Positions 9,431-18,831 of a DNA stretch of 62,071 nucleotides are shown one piece after another (position 1 is the first letter of the stretch; every line of letters begins with the position of its first letter). A program made the translations under genes and the position numbers. This DNA is from a virus. Where the stretch lies: positions 1 through 62,071 of the IMG/VR virus record IMGVR_UViG_3300025000_000102; one strand, 5' to 3'. The notes beneath the pieces were generated by a model. That model was given only the letters and a program-made list of their open reading frames with translations. It was not told the DNA's origin and did not search any database.

Positions 9431-9575
9431 GAGTAATGAAGAAAAACTCTTAGAAAAAATTGCCGACTCGCTCCATGATATTAAGTATGATCTACGAAAA
9501 ATACTCGAGCTTGGAAAACGAGTCAAGAGAATAGAGAACAAATTAAATAACGTGGAGGAAAACGAAAATGAATAA
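9423..9575 (+). CDS. Small coiled-coil protein
   Basis: 50 residues (MAKSNEEKLLEKIADSLHDI...), heptad-like spacing of Leu/Ile through the whole length, so probably a helical coiled coil. ATG 9423 has GGAGGAAAACG upstream. It overlaps both neighbours, so it is translated within the tail operon. No known function. Confidence 0.6.
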   Translation: MAKSNEEKLLEKIADSLHDIKYDLRKILELGKRVKRIENKLNNVEENENE

Positions 9576-9903
9576 CGACACAATCACAATTGATCTGGAC
9601 AAAACTCGGACGCTGAAATTTCGCCGCAAAGAACTCAAGCTGCTTGAAAAAGCACTCGGTAACAAAATATCAAAGTTCGACCCATCGGAGCTTGGCATCG
9701 ACGAACTAAGCAAGGTAATTCACATCGGCTTACTTCACGAAGATCCTGAGTTAACATTTGCCAAAGTAGAGGAAATGTGCGACGAATACCCGTATTACGG
9801 CGTATTAATACAAAAGGCTATGGAGGCATTTGCCCTTGCGATGGAGGGGCCTAAGCCTCCTGAAAACTCCGATAAGCAGAATGGCAACGAACAAAAAAAC
9901 TAA
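9568..9903 (+). CDS. Tail assembly chaperone (gpG-like)
   Basis: 111 residues. It folds with the tape measure protein and helps tube assembly. The segment TLKFRRKELKLLEKALG plus an acidic C-terminus fits gpG-type chaperones. Its last codons contain the slippery site A AAA AAC (9894-9900) that lets a fraction of ribosomes shift to the -1 frame and make a longer gpGT-like product ending at 10211. Confidence 0.85.
   Translation: MNNDTITIDLDKTRTLKFRRKELKLLEKALGNKISKFDPSELGIDELSKVIHIGLLHEDPELTFAKVEEMCDEYPYYGVLIQKAMEAFALAMEGPKPPENSDKQNGNEQKN
9894..9900 (+). other. Slippery heptamer A_AAA_AAC for -1 frameshift
   Basis: The bases AAAAAAC sit in exactly the right frame (X_XXY_YYZ) three bases before the stop codon of the chaperone gene. 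Tail chaperone genes in many tailed phages carry such a site. The -1 frame stays open from here to 10211. Confidence 0.85.
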
Positions 9904-10211
9904 AAGCGGATAGCGATTATGATTGGGACGAAGCCCTTAAGTCTGCTATCCGTATTGGACTCAAGCCCTACGAGGTTGAATTACTAACTATCTACGAGTT
10001 AAACCTCATGATTATTGATCACGAGCGAAAGATTAAAGACGACCGCAAGAGTGGCATTACATCGGCATTCTACTCTGCCTATTTTTACCGACTCAATAAG
10101 CTATCCGGATCAGACCTAGAAAAAGTTCTCAAAGCAATAGATAAAAAACCAAAGCGAGTAATGACAGACGAGGAAATGCTGGCAGTAGTTAAGCGCATGG
10201 CCGGGGTATAA
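9900..10211 (+). CDS. Tail chaperone -1 frameshift extension (gpGT C-terminal part)
   Basis: Reading on in the -1 frame gives about 103 more residues starting LKADSDYDWDEALKSAIRIG, continuing through SGITSAFYSAYFYRLNKL to MTDEEMLAVVKRMAGV. There is no ribosome binding site of its own until an internal ATG at 10008, which has no good RBS either. As in lambda G/GT, the fusion protein would bind the tape measure protein. Followed by a terminator and then the tape measure gene. Confidence 0.8.
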   Translation, partial: LKADSDYDWDEALKSAIRIGLKPYEVELLTIYELNLMIIDHERKIKDDRKSGITSAFYSAYFYRLNKLSGSDLEKVLKAIDKKPKRVMTDEEMLAVVKRMAGV

Positions 10212-10214
10212 GGG

Positions 10215-10240
10215 AAAGCGGTATTTATTGCCGCTTTTTT
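10215..10240 (+). terminator. Intrinsic terminator between tail chaperone and tape measure
   Basis: AAAGCGG and CCGCTTT form a 7-bp perfect stem followed by six T in all. It is placed inside the late operon, so it may partially lower expression of the long tape measure gene or require antitermination. Confidence 0.75.
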
Positions 10241-10267
10241 GTTTTGCCTACTTCTGAGGAAAGGAGG

Positions 10268-12670
10268 ATGAAAATCATTGCCATAATAAGGAATATTTTG
10301 GTAAGAGTCGGGGCCGATATAACCTCGTATCAACGCAATATGGCAACAGCCCAACGCACTACAACCGGATGGCAAACAGCTATGCGAACCGCTACCGCAA
10401 GCACTCACTCAAGCATGCAATCCATGGTAGCTTCATTAACAATGGGAAGGCTCGGACTCATCGCGCTCGGCGCGGCAGCCATAGCAACGTTTGGCATCGT
10501 GGGCAAGAAAGCTATAAGCTCGGCCATGGACGTTGTTGAGTCAGAAAGCTTATTCGCGGTTTCAATGGGCAGTATGGGAGCGGCCGCGCGTGCGTGGAGC
10601 GAACAATTACAGGCATCACTCGGGCTAAACGCCTACGAAGTTCGCCGTAATGTTGGTGTATTTTACAACATGACGACATCCATGGGATTAACTAGGAATG
10701 CAGCATACAAACTTTCTACCGACTTAACGAAACTTGCCTACGACATGTCATCATTTTACAATATGCCCGTCGAAGAAATGTTTACCAAGCTGCAATCCGG
10801 CATAACAGGGGAGACAGAACCACTAAAGCGGATTGGTATCCTGGTACTGGATAGCACGATCAAGCAGTACGCCTATGCCGAGGGAATAGCCAACGTTGGA
10901 GCAGAGCTGACGGAGCAACAGAAAGTTATGGCTCGGTATCTTGCGATCATGGGCCAAACAAAAAATGCCAACGGGGATTTAGCGCGCACTATCACCAGCC
11001 CCTCGAACCAATTACGCTTACTTCGTATGCAATTGCAACTCGCCAGCATTAACCTCGGTAACGCATTCATGCCTATCGTGACAATTGTTATGCCGATACT
11101 GACCAACTTCGCCAAAGGCCTAGTACGTGTTACGAATACATTCGCGCAGTTTATGTCAGCCCTATTTGGCACCAACAGCGCGCAAGCTCAGAACGCACAA
11201 TCTGCCGCCGATGCAGCCGCCGCCGAAGGTAAACTCGGGGATGCAGCTAAAAAGGCAGGAGACAAGGCCAAGAAGAGTGTCGCAGGGTTTGATCAGTTAA
11301 ATTTATTGCAGGAGAATCTTGCCGCTGGTGCTGGGGGAGCTGCTGATGCGTTGGACGGTGGGAGCACGATGCCCACGCCAGCTAAGGATGGCAGTGGTGG
11401 GGGGGTGATACCGCAGGGTGTGCTTGACGCGGCAAATAAAACAAGAGCTGTCCTTGGTAACTTAAAGCAAAAAGCCAACGAAGTATCCGAGTCATTACTC
11501 ACCGTCTTTGGCCCATTAATTCAGCAGTCCGTTTTAGTTTTTAGGAACGTAGTTAACGGCGTAAAGGAATCCCTCTCTATGATGTACAAGACAGTTAGTG
11601 CATCCCTAAAACCAATAATAGATTGGTTTGTTACTAACGGTCTCCCTTTGTTAGCATCTTTCGGATCAGGAGCAGCAACTATTTTCCAATCTATATTTAA
11701 TACAGCCAAGGCTATATTCGATACCCTATGGCAAGGTGTAGTTGATCCTGCAATGAAGCTTATCTCCAAGATAGTCCTTGATGCCCTTAATATGATCAAA
11801 GGATTCTGGGATAAGTACGGAGCAGATATCGTTGGTGGAATAGTAGGAGTATTCGAAAGCATTAAGACTTTATTTACTCAACTTTGGAACTCATTCCTTG
11901 GTCCAATCGTGAAGAATATGCTGACTGAATTAAGTTGGTTTTGGGATAAACACCTCAAGGGCGTTTTTGAAGAAGTAATGAGTTTTATAGGTAAACTAGT
12001 AACTGGAGCCCTGCAGATCTGGAATGAATTCATATCTCCTGTAATTAACTACCTTGTTAGAGACTTAGGCCCAGCTTTCTCCTTAGCGTTCAGCCTTGCT
12101 GCCGATGTGTTTGGTACATTTATTGCAGTTATCGCGGATTCGGTCAAGGCGATATTTAGGATACTCGGAGGCGTAATTGACTTTATTGTCGGAGTATTCA
12201 CGGGTGATTGGGCAAAGGCTTGGCAAGGGGTTAAGGATATATTTGGCGGCATATTTGATGGGATAGCAGCGATAGTAAAAGGAGTAATAAACACTATTAT
12301 TGACCTAGTAAACCTCATGATACGTGGATTGGATAAAATTAGCTTTGATATACCGGGGAAAGGTAAGTTTGGGGTAGATATACCAGAAATACCAAAACTC
12401 GCAAACGGCGGAGCTGCCTATTCCCCATCTCTCGCAGTGATCGGAGATAATAAACAAGCCTTCAATGACCCAGAGATCGTGAGTCCTCTATCTAAGATGC
12501 AAGAAGGCATATATCAAGCCGTATCCAATGCCATGGCATCCAACCGAGGAAACAACTCCGGAGACACCACAGTAATCCTCAAGCTCGGCGAATCTGAACT
12601 AGGCCGCGCAGTAATCAAGGCTGTAAACTCCGTCCAACGGCAAACCGGAAAAACATTATTATCGATCTAA
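10268..12670 (+). CDS. Tape measure protein
   Basis: About 800 residues, large for its position, which sets tail length. N-terminal region has IRNILVRVGADITSYQRNM, typical of these proteins, then a hydrophobic segment near residue 60-80 (LGLIALGAAAIATFGIVG), a long helical body, and several hydrophobic stretches toward the end. The AAAGGAGG directly abuts the ATG at 10268; ATT at 10277 has the ideal spacing and starts the conserved AIIRNILVRVGAD sequence, so ATT initiation is possible. Confidence 0.92.
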   Translation: MKIIAIIRNILVRVGADITSYQRNMATAQRTTTGWQTAMRTATASTHSSMQSMVASLTMGRLGLIALGAAAIATFGIVGKKAISSAMDVVESESLFAVSMGSMGAAARAWSEQLQASLGLNAYEVRRNVGVFYNMTTSMGLTRNAAYKLSTDLTKLAYDMSSFYNMPVEEMFTKLQSGITGETEPLKRIGILVLDSTIKQYAYAEGIANVGAELTEQQKVMARYLAIMGQTKNANGDLARTITSPSNQLRLLRMQLQLASINLGNAFMPIVTIVMPILTNFAKGLVRVTNTFAQFMSALFGTNSAQAQNAQSAADAAAAEGKLGDAAKKAGDKAKKSVAGFDQLNLLQENLAAGAGGAADALDGGSTMPTPAKDGSGGGVIPQGVLDAANKTRAVLGNLKQKANEVSESLLTVFGPLIQQSVLVFRNVVNGVKESLSMMYKTVSASLKPIIDWFVTNGLPLLASFGSGAATIFQSIFNTAKAIFDTLWQGVVDPAMKLISKIVLDALNMIKGFWDKYGADIVGGIVGVFESIKTLFTQLWNSFLGPIVKNMLTELSWFWDKHLKGVFEEVMSFIGKLVTGALQIWNEFISPVINYLVRDLGPAFSLAFSLAADVFGTFIAVIADSVKAIFRILGGVIDFIVGVFTGDWAKAWQGVKDIFGGIFDGIAAIVKGVINTIIDLVNLMIRGLDKISFDIPGKGKFGVDIPEIPKLANGGAAYSPSLAVIGDNKQAFNDPEIVSPLSKMQEGIYQAVSNAMASNRGNNSGDTTVILKLGESELGRAVIKAVNSVQRQTGKTLLSI

Positions 12671-12682
12671 GGAGGTGGCAGA

Positions 12683-13042
12683 ATGTTAATTAAAGTAAAC
12701 GGAACAGAAATCGCCGCATACCCAATGGAATTTTCTGTCACTCCCTTAGATTTAGATAACGCCGATTCAACAACTAGATCCATGGATGGGACACTAAACA
12801 GGGATAGAATTACAACGAAGAGGCAAATCGAAATGACGTGGGGAACACTGGATTGGTCAACAACATCCGCACTCCTACAATCGATGAGCGACGTGTTCTT
12901 CGAGTTCTACTATCCCGATCCAATGGACGGAACATACGCCACTCGAACATTTTACGTCGGAAATAGACCAACGCCATTCACCATGAACAAAGGCAGTACA
13001 ATCTTATGGGCTGGACTAAAAGTCACCCTAACCGAAAAATAA
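12683..13042 (+). CDS. Distal tail protein-like (Dit-like) protein
   Basis: 119 residues, placed immediately after the tape measure. This is the usual location of the distal tail hub. The MLIKVNGTEIAAYPMEFSVTP start and later beta strands fit a hub protein that joins the tube to the receptor-binding tip. Family assignment is by position; length is shorter than classical Dit. Confidence 0.6.
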   Translation: MLIKVNGTEIAAYPMEFSVTPLDLDNADSTTRSMDGTLNRDRITTKRQIEMTWGTLDWSTTSALLQSMSDVFFEFYYPDPMDGTYATRTFYVGNRPTPFTMNKGSTILWAGLKVTLTEK

Positions 13043-13054
13043 GGAGGGCTGGGC

Positions 13055-14290
13055 ATGTATCCCGTATCACCACTGTTTGAGAACTACATCACTCAGCATG
13101 GAAGGGAGTTTGAAACTAAAGCCATCGTAGGCGGGGTAACATACGACAAAACGGCAGTAATTGAATTTGACATCGAGGAAAGCCTTATCGCGTCTGAAGA
13201 GTTTTTGCTTGGCACAACCATTGCGTCAAGGCTAGATATAGCGATCAGGACAACCAACACGATTGTAGATGACGCTAAGGTTGAACCTTTTGTGAGATTA
13301 AACGGCTCAAGCGGATATACAGACTGGGTACCTCTTGGCTCTTACTATATCGACTCTAAGTCTTACCAAGACGGCATTTGGCATCTTACGTGTTTTGATA
13401 AGCTAGTAGAGTCTCAGAAGTTATATGTGTCATCATTGACCTATCCTGCAACTATGGCGGCTGTATTCGCGGATATATGCGACGAGCTAGACTATACGGT
13501 GGATTCTAGCGTGGACATTGACTCGCTGTACATGATACCTACGGCCCCTGTTGATACGAGCATGAGAGATATGCTAGGATACATCGCAGCAGCGCACGCA
13601 GCCTGTGTACGCATGAACAAGGATAATAAGATCGCTTTTGTTAAATTTAATACAGGCGCAGATCCAACAGCAATTACAGCATCAGACTATTACAAGTTAA
13701 CTCAGACGAACCCACTAAGAACCTACACCGGACTCATATTGACTACCGACAATACTCTGCCGACGATATCTTCTGGCTATGGTGCAGGCCCAATCCACGT
13801 CTTCAACCCCTACATGGACCAAGATAAGCTATACAACGTATTTACCGAGTTGGATGGACTAGCCTATACCCCATTCGAAATGGACTGGAAGGGCAGGCCA
13901 GACCTTGAAATTGGCGACCCAATAACGGTAGCCAAGCGAGACGGCACCACATTTCCTTCGATTGTTTTTTACAGCAAATCGTCGTACAAGGGCGGGCTCA
14001 AGTCAACGATTAAGGCCCCTGCATACACCACGCAGAAAAGCGATACAGCGTATGGTGGGAGCCTCAAGGATTATGCCATAAAGATTGATAAGAAGGTTGT
14101 TGCTGCTGGTGGAGGTGGGGTTGCAGTTCCTTTCACGACCCTAACTCTTGAATTTTTGGCTGCCGATGCAGGGCTTACAGTTACAAGGGATGGTACTACC
14201 GAGACTTGGACTTGGCTGAAAGATAGTCAAGGTAGGATAACGCACATGACGACACCTACGGGCAGAGAATATACGGCGGTATTCAATTAA
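13055..14290 (+). CDS. Tail tip protein (Tal-like, baseplate hub)
   Basis: 411 residues. N-terminal half has the baseplate-hub pattern: beta strands such as DSKSYQDGIWHLTCFDKL and a YPATMAAVFADICDEL segment. The gp27/gp44-like fold is common in such tail proteins. It follows the Dit-like protein and precedes fibre-like genes, so it likely lies at the tail tip. The C-terminal ~70 residues carry a glycine-rich linker (AAGGGGVAVP). Confidence 0.75.
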   Translation: MYPVSPLFENYITQHGREFETKAIVGGVTYDKTAVIEFDIEESLIASEEFLLGTTIASRLDIAIRTTNTIVDDAKVEPFVRLNGSSGYTDWVPLGSYYIDSKSYQDGIWHLTCFDKLVESQKLYVSSLTYPATMAAVFADICDELDYTVDSSVDIDSLYMIPTAPVDTSMRDMLGYIAAAHAACVRMNKDNKIAFVKFNTGADPTAITASDYYKLTQTNPLRTYTGLILTTDNTLPTISSGYGAGPIHVFNPYMDQDKLYNVFTELDGLAYTPFEMDWKGRPDLEIGDPITVAKRDGTTFPSIVFYSKSSYKGGLKSTIKAPAYTTQKSDTAYGGSLKDYAIKIDKKVVAAGGGGVAVPFTTLTLEFLAADAGLTVTRDGTTETWTWLKDSQGRITHMTTPTGREYTAVFN

Positions 14291-14333
14291 ATGTCGTATT
14301 GAATACACGGGACAGAGGTGGTGAAAAACCTAA

Positions 14334-14822
14334 ATGCCTGGAACGAGTTTTAGTGATGCCATAGCAATATTAAGTAGTGATCCCGTGAATTGCGTAATTT
14401 CCACTCCTGGACAAAAGGTATACTACAGCTTTATCCCTCCTATCAGTGCTATTGCCGTAATAAAAGGATTAAGCACCATAGATAATATAGCTCGGCTATA
14501 TAATTCAGTCTACACTCCGCTTGCTTTTAATGACGATGGTGGAGGTGACCTTCAATTTTTAATAACGTGGAGTGTTACAGCGGGGCAAACATATTATCTA
14601 AAATTAGAATTAAGTAATACCTTGATAACTGGTAATTTTAACTTTTCTGTATCTGGCATTTTTCCTGCCACTCACGACTGGGACGATTTTAATCAAGGCC
14701 TACTCATTGGCCTACAGATATCCGATAAAACTAGATTAGGCTATAACGTGGACGAAACGATTAAGGCTAAAGATATTGGGTATGGCCTAACAACTCCTGG
14801 ATACTGGACAGTGATCAGGTAA
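14334..14822 (+). CDS. Tail tip/fibre protein, hypothetical
   Basis: 162 residues with beta-like structure; I do not recognise a family. Its C-terminus (DWDDFNQGLLIGLQISDKT...) shares a short NGL/NQGLxIG..I pattern with the first residues of the following gene, which may be a duplicated docking segment. Its position suggests a fibre or receptor-binding accessory. Confidence 0.55.
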   Translation: MPGTSFSDAIAILSSDPVNCVISTPGQKVYYSFIPPISAIAVIKGLSTIDNIARLYNSVYTPLAFNDDGGGDLQFLITWSVTAGQTYYLKLELSNTLITGNFNFSVSGIFPATHDWDDFNQGLLIGLQISDKTRLGYNVDETIKAKDIGYGLTTPGYWTVIR

Positions 14823-14834
14823 GGAGGCGGTAAA

Positions 14835-16310
14835 GTGGGGGTTGATTATGATAACGGGTTAATTGTTGGCACTTTAATTGGAAAAGAAATATCACCTACA
14901 AGCGACAGATATATAGCAGGGGATATAATTAATCCTAGTTATCTAAAGTGGGATACAGCAGAAACGGTATGCCGGGAAAACCCCGATACATCCCTAGATT
15001 GCATCTTAATTGGTGTTGATCCTAATGGGAATCTCTATATGTTAGAACAAAGTATAACTGGTTCTGATTCTCCATACGATGTGCTTAAAAAGTACAATCT
15101 TGATGGTAATTTATTGTGGTCAGTTTCTATCGAAGGCGGAGCGCAAGCACTGCCAACCCAAAACTATGTTGACATAAGCGGAAACATCTACGTGATGAAG
15201 TACAATAATGTTGGATTAGTTATTGCTGACGGAGGAAACAACTCCGGGTACACAACGTCTATTATTAAAGTTAGCCCTGACGGTAATACGAATGTACTAC
15301 GTTCAGTAGGCGGTAAAGCGAGTGCTCTAGGCGTTGACAACCTGTTTGGATACTTTTACATAGGTTGGCGTTTCGCTGACTTGGTTAATTACACAACGTC
15401 TTATATGGTGATAAAATCTGACCCTGATGGCGTGGAAGTTTGGCAACGTGAAACCTATTATGTCAGCGGTTTAGTCGTGGATAACCTGCAAAACATTTAC
15501 GCCGAGTGTACGGGGCAGATTATTAAATTCGACAAGCTCGGTAGCACACTCCTCGTGATACCGGAAGACGGAGGAGGAACGCTGAGGGTTGATATATTAG
15601 GAAACCTTTATGCCGGAATTGTAGGCAGTGGTGGGTTAAAAAAGTTTACTCCTGCTGGCGCGAGCGTATGGGGCGGTGGGGGAACATATTTTATTGCGGT
15701 AGACAGAAACACTTATCCTATGTTAGTTACGTGTAGCGGCGGAGCTAACATAATTAACGCCAAAAACGGGGATGTGGTGTGGCATAAGGCGGGTACTTAT
15801 ACCGGATGCGCCGTTGATGCTCAGGGAAATTTTTATTTTGGAAGTAACTCTGCGGTTATACGATTAACTGCCAGTGATCACTTTTTGATTACAGGTCCAA
15901 GGGATGCTAATTTTGTCGCCACTCTTAACACTTATGATGACAATGCGTCAAAACAAATTTTAGGATGTGCTCAAGATACGGCAAATGATGTTACTAATAA
16001 TACTAACGCAAGGGTAACTGGTAGCTTGTCTGTTAATGGGACGTGGCCGCATATATCGTTTACTATACAGCTAGGCCTAACTTATACCAACAGCGACATA
16101 CAGTTATACATTAAGCAAGAGGGTAAGATATACTTGCAAGTATTAAGTATCCCGCGCAAAAATGCATTAGATTTGGTGGGACTAACGCTTGATGTCGAGA
16201 ACAATACCATTTACCCAATTGAAATTATTGTTATTAATGAGGATTCGGTAGATCCTAGGTTTGTCCTCGGGGCCGTAACGGGTAGCAATACGTCGGTCAC
16301 TGTAATCTAA
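14835..16310 (+). CDS. Tail fibre/tip protein with beta-propeller-like repeats
   Basis: 491 residues. The middle contains repeated segments that pair a short strand with aromatic, glycine-flanked motifs like GNLYAGI, GNIYVMK and GNFYFGS (roughly residues 60-350), as in six- or seven-bladed propellers. Such domains bind surface sugars or proteins. GTG start with RBS GGAGGCGG. Receptor binding is inferred. Confidence 0.6.
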   Translation: MGVDYDNGLIVGTLIGKEISPTSDRYIAGDIINPSYLKWDTAETVCRENPDTSLDCILIGVDPNGNLYMLEQSITGSDSPYDVLKKYNLDGNLLWSVSIEGGAQALPTQNYVDISGNIYVMKYNNVGLVIADGGNNSGYTTSIIKVSPDGNTNVLRSVGGKASALGVDNLFGYFYIGWRFADLVNYTTSYMVIKSDPDGVEVWQRETYYVSGLVVDNLQNIYAECTGQIIKFDKLGSTLLVIPEDGGGTLRVDILGNLYAGIVGSGGLKKFTPAGASVWGGGGTYFIAVDRNTYPMLVTCSGGANIINAKNGDVVWHKAGTYTGCAVDAQGNFYFGSNSAVIRLTASDHFLITGPRDANFVATLNTYDDNASKQILGCAQDTANDVTNNTNARVTGSLSVNGTWPHISFTIQLGLTYTNSDIQLYIKQEGKIYLQVLSIPRKNALDLVGLTLDVENNTIYPIEIIVINEDSVDPRFVLGAVTGSNTSVTVI

Positions 16311-16314
16311 GTAA

Positions 16315-16337
16315 GAGCCGTAAGGGCTTGTTTTTTA
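16315..16337 (+). terminator. Short hairpin with T tail
   Basis: AGCC/GGCT stem with a GTAAG loop followed by TGTTTTTTAT. A weak intrinsic terminator between fibre genes; it would lower expression of the downstream fibre genes. Confidence 0.6.
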
Positions 16338-16360
16338 TGCAAAGAAAGGGATGATCACAC

Positions 16361-16666
16361 ATGAATCTCGAAAAAGAAAGCAAACTCATGACCTCGCAGC
16401 CGCGGCAGCCAATTGGTAAATCCCAACTCTACGCCCTGCTCGTGGATGCGGCAGGTAATCCGGTGCTCGACGGAGATGGGAATCAGCAGGTCGTTGCGCT
16501 GCAGTCCGTGGATGGTAAACTGCAGGTTAGCTCTGGTATGGAAGATTATGGCGCAACCGTAGCGACTAGACCGCTCGCTACCGCCGTGCCAATAGGTTTT
16601 GTGTTTATGTCTGTTGCAACCCAGGAGATATGGCAATCAGACGGAACGAATTGGGTGGTGATGTAG
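16361..16666 (+). CDS. Tail-associated hypothetical protein
   Basis: 101 residues. Short, with a QPIGKSQLYALLVDAAGNPVLDGDGNQQVVALQSVDG stretch of beta-turn character. Ends right before the next fibre gene. No family recognised; tail region is inferred from position. Confidence 0.5.
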   Translation: MNLEKESKLMTSQPRQPIGKSQLYALLVDAAGNPVLDGDGNQQVVALQSVDGKLQVSSGMEDYGATVATRPLATAVPIGFVFMSVATQEIWQSDGTNWVVM

Positions 16667-16667
16667 G

Positions 16668-18086
16668 ATGGACCCAATATTATTAAGTAAGATCAAGAAA
16701 GTCGATGCCGATCGTCTGTCAGATAAGGAAGAAACTACGACAGAACTAGCATTGAAGGCGACAAGTGTTTACGTTGATATAAAATTTGGTTCTATGGGTA
16801 GCACAAAAACCTATAAAGGATCATGTTTATTTGCAAATTTGCCAGCAAGCGAAATGATGGTTGATGATTATTGGTATATAAGTGATCAAGCGACTAACCG
16901 TTGTTGGAATGGTTCGGTTTGGGGTGATATAGGCAACTCTTTGATTATTGGTGACAAGACCATAACACCTAAACAATCAAGTTTTGCTAAAGTAGGTAAA
17001 AACATGGTTGATACTTTAGACCCTATATTTGTTGGCAAACTTATTGTCACAGATGGGTCAATAGGTGTTTTTAATGTAAACACGCAAGTTAACACCTCCA
17101 AGCCTGTAAAACTAACAATCGGGAAAACGTATACGGTGTCTAACAACGCGCCAATTCATGTTTACCTAACCTTTGCCACTACAGATATAGTTACTCCAGG
17201 TGGCGGTATTACTGGTTTTGTAAGTCAATTTGTAACAAACATAACGAATACAGGCAACGCAGAAAGGACTTATACCTTTGTCGCGGATGCGGAGTATATG
17301 TATGTTTCTTACTTTAACGATACTTCAACAACTAATTCAATTTTAACAGTTCAAGTCGAATTTGGGGCATTAAAAACAGTTTGGGAAAAATATCAACTAG
17401 TCTTTAATGTTGCTAATTTTCCTATTAAAGAACTGGACGATATACCAGTTAAAGATTTTTCAATATTTGATCTTGCATATATTAAAAATAACGAACTAGT
17501 TTTAGAAAATAGTTATGTTGGCACTACAGGTTTAATCGCAAAGTATACAGGGATTGATCTTGGCGAAAATCCAACAAGTGTAATGTGCAAAGCTAAGATG
17601 CGTACAAATGCGAGTGTGACGTTAATAGCTACGCCTAACCACACAAACGCAATTGCTGACATTACCAATCGGGCTATCCATATCTCATATGCTTCATTTG
17701 GGTATTATCTAGGATTTGCTGAAAATGGTGTTATTACAAACGTAAAAACAGGTGGTTATGCCGTTGATGATACAGGTGTTACTGAGTATGAAATGGGGTG
17801 GTCTGTCGATGGAGACATAATTACCCTGTATTTACCAGACGGTACAACGACAACGTTTACAGACGCTAGAGTCAGCACTTGCAATGGGCGATTTATAATA
17901 TGGGAACATTATTTGTCCGAGTCGTCTGTAACAAATGACGATAGGCCATCATTTACTTATTTGTACGCTAAAGGGTTGACATTACCTGCTTTAGTGGATA
18001 GTTTTAAGAGATTTGATGGAGCTATCGGGATTGCACCTAGCGGGCATGTTTATTATCAATATCGTAATGTTGTTGCTGGCGACTAG
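16668..18086 (+). CDS. Tail fibre / receptor-binding protein candidate
   Basis: 472 residues. N-terminal ~90 residues look like a helical/ beta tail attachment piece; the rest is beta-rich with few cysteines and many asparagine/threonine residues, as in fibre-type domains. Last structural gene before lysis, the usual place for the receptor-binding protein. Family not recognised. Confidence 0.55.
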   Translation: MDPILLSKIKKVDADRLSDKEETTTELALKATSVYVDIKFGSMGSTKTYKGSCLFANLPASEMMVDDYWYISDQATNRCWNGSVWGDIGNSLIIGDKTITPKQSSFAKVGKNMVDTLDPIFVGKLIVTDGSIGVFNVNTQVNTSKPVKLTIGKTYTVSNNAPIHVYLTFATTDIVTPGGGITGFVSQFVTNITNTGNAERTYTFVADAEYMYVSYFNDTSTTNSILTVQVEFGALKTVWEKYQLVFNVANFPIKELDDIPVKDFSIFDLAYIKNNELVLENSYVGTTGLIAKYTGIDLGENPTSVMCKAKMRTNASVTLIATPNHTNAIADITNRAIHISYASFGYYLGFAENGVITNVKTGGYAVDDTGVTEYEMGWSVDGDIITLYLPDGTTTTFTDARVSTCNGRFIIWEHYLSESSVTNDDRPSFTYLYAKGLTLPALVDSFKRFDGAIGIAPSGHVYYQYRNVVAGD

Positions 18087-18170
18087 TGCGTAGTAGACGC
18101 ATTATCCGACAGACGTATGGGCAAAAAAGAAAGACCCTCAAAGGGGCCTATTGGACCAAGTATTGATGGT

Positions 18171-18238
18171 GTGATTGCTTCCGTTTCTCGTCGGTCATGG
18201 ACGCGTATCACTCCTCTTGTATAACCCGGAGCGATCAC
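18171..18238. repeat. Long inverted repeat in gap
   Basis: Arms GTGATTGCTTCC and GGAGCGATCAC pair with one G.U pair and one bulged base, enclosing 45 bases. Possibly a folded RNA or an untranslated control region of the lysis genes. Confidence 0.5.
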
Positions 18239-18378
18239 TTACAATGTAGGTAAGGCGCTGGTATAGTAAGGTGATTTGCGATTGTGGGCAAAAATTAAAT
18301 TGGGACGAATAATTCTAGTTAACACAAAAAGACGCTGAAGTTTAATCTCCGGCGTCTTTCGCATTTCGAGTTTATTTC

Positions 18379-18403
18379 AACCTCATCGCGAGGTTATTTT
18401 TTT
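18379..18403 (+). terminator. Intrinsic terminator before holin
   Basis: AACCTC and GAGGTT form a 6-bp stem with a 5-base loop, then ATTTTTTT. Just upstream (18331-18356) a GACGC/GCGTC hairpin is followed by only TTTC. Together these could end late structural transcription just before the lysis genes, yet no obvious lysis promoter follows, so it may be partial. Confidence 0.75.
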
Positions 18404-18430
18404 ATGGGCTTCATGAAAGGATGGTGACGC

Positions 18431-18829
18431 ATGAGTGATTATTGGGGTTGCTTAGTCGCTATAGGGGCATTCGTCTCATGGCTTATCGGAGGATTTGATA
18501 CCTTAGTCCAGACATTAGTTATCTTCATTGTTATCGATTATTCCACCGGCCTAGCAAAAGCCTGGATAAGCAAAGAGCTCAGTAGCCAAAAAGGTTTGCG
18601 CGGAATAGTCAAGAAGCTAGCCTTGATCTCACTTGTGGTAGTCGCCGAAAAGATAGATTTCCTTATTGGAGGAAATGATTTTATGCGCAATGCAATCATT
18701 TACAGTCTGATCACAAACGAGACGATATCCATCCTTGAAAATGCAGGACACATGGGAATACCTATACCAAAACAGTTTTTTCAAGCACTTGATAAGTTGA
18801 AGAGTAAGACGGAGGAGAAGGGAGACTAA
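18431..18829 (+). CDS. Holin (Phage_holin_4_1 / TcdE-like family)
   Basis: 132 residues. Membrane protein that forms holes in the host membrane and lets endolysin reach the cell wall. It has two to three hydrophobic segments (residues 5-25 and 33-45, plus a region around 65-80) and a conserved IDYSTGLAKAWISKELSSQKG segment typical of this holin family. ATG start; the endolysin follows within 3 bases, the classic lysis cassette. Confidence 0.9.
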   Translation: MSDYWGCLVAIGAFVSWLIGGFDTLVQTLVIFIVIDYSTGLAKAWISKELSSQKGLRGIVKKLALISLVVVAEKIDFLIGGNDFMRNAIIYSLITNETISILENAGHMGIPIPKQFFQALDKLKSKTEEKGD

Positions 18830-18831
18830 TT

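Larger units (their letters stand above)
18087..18430. other. Non-coding gap before holin
   Basis: 344 bases without a convincing gene. It contains a long imperfect inverted repeat (18171-18182 with 18228-18238: GTGATTGCTTCC and GGAGCGATCAC) and two hairpins near the right end. A 34-residue ATG ORF starts at 18117 but lacks an RBS. The rest shows no clear promoter. Confidence 0.55.

Noticed and set aside
18117-18221. 34-residue ORF before holin
   Set aside because: No ribosome binding site and no recognised small tail protein pattern.
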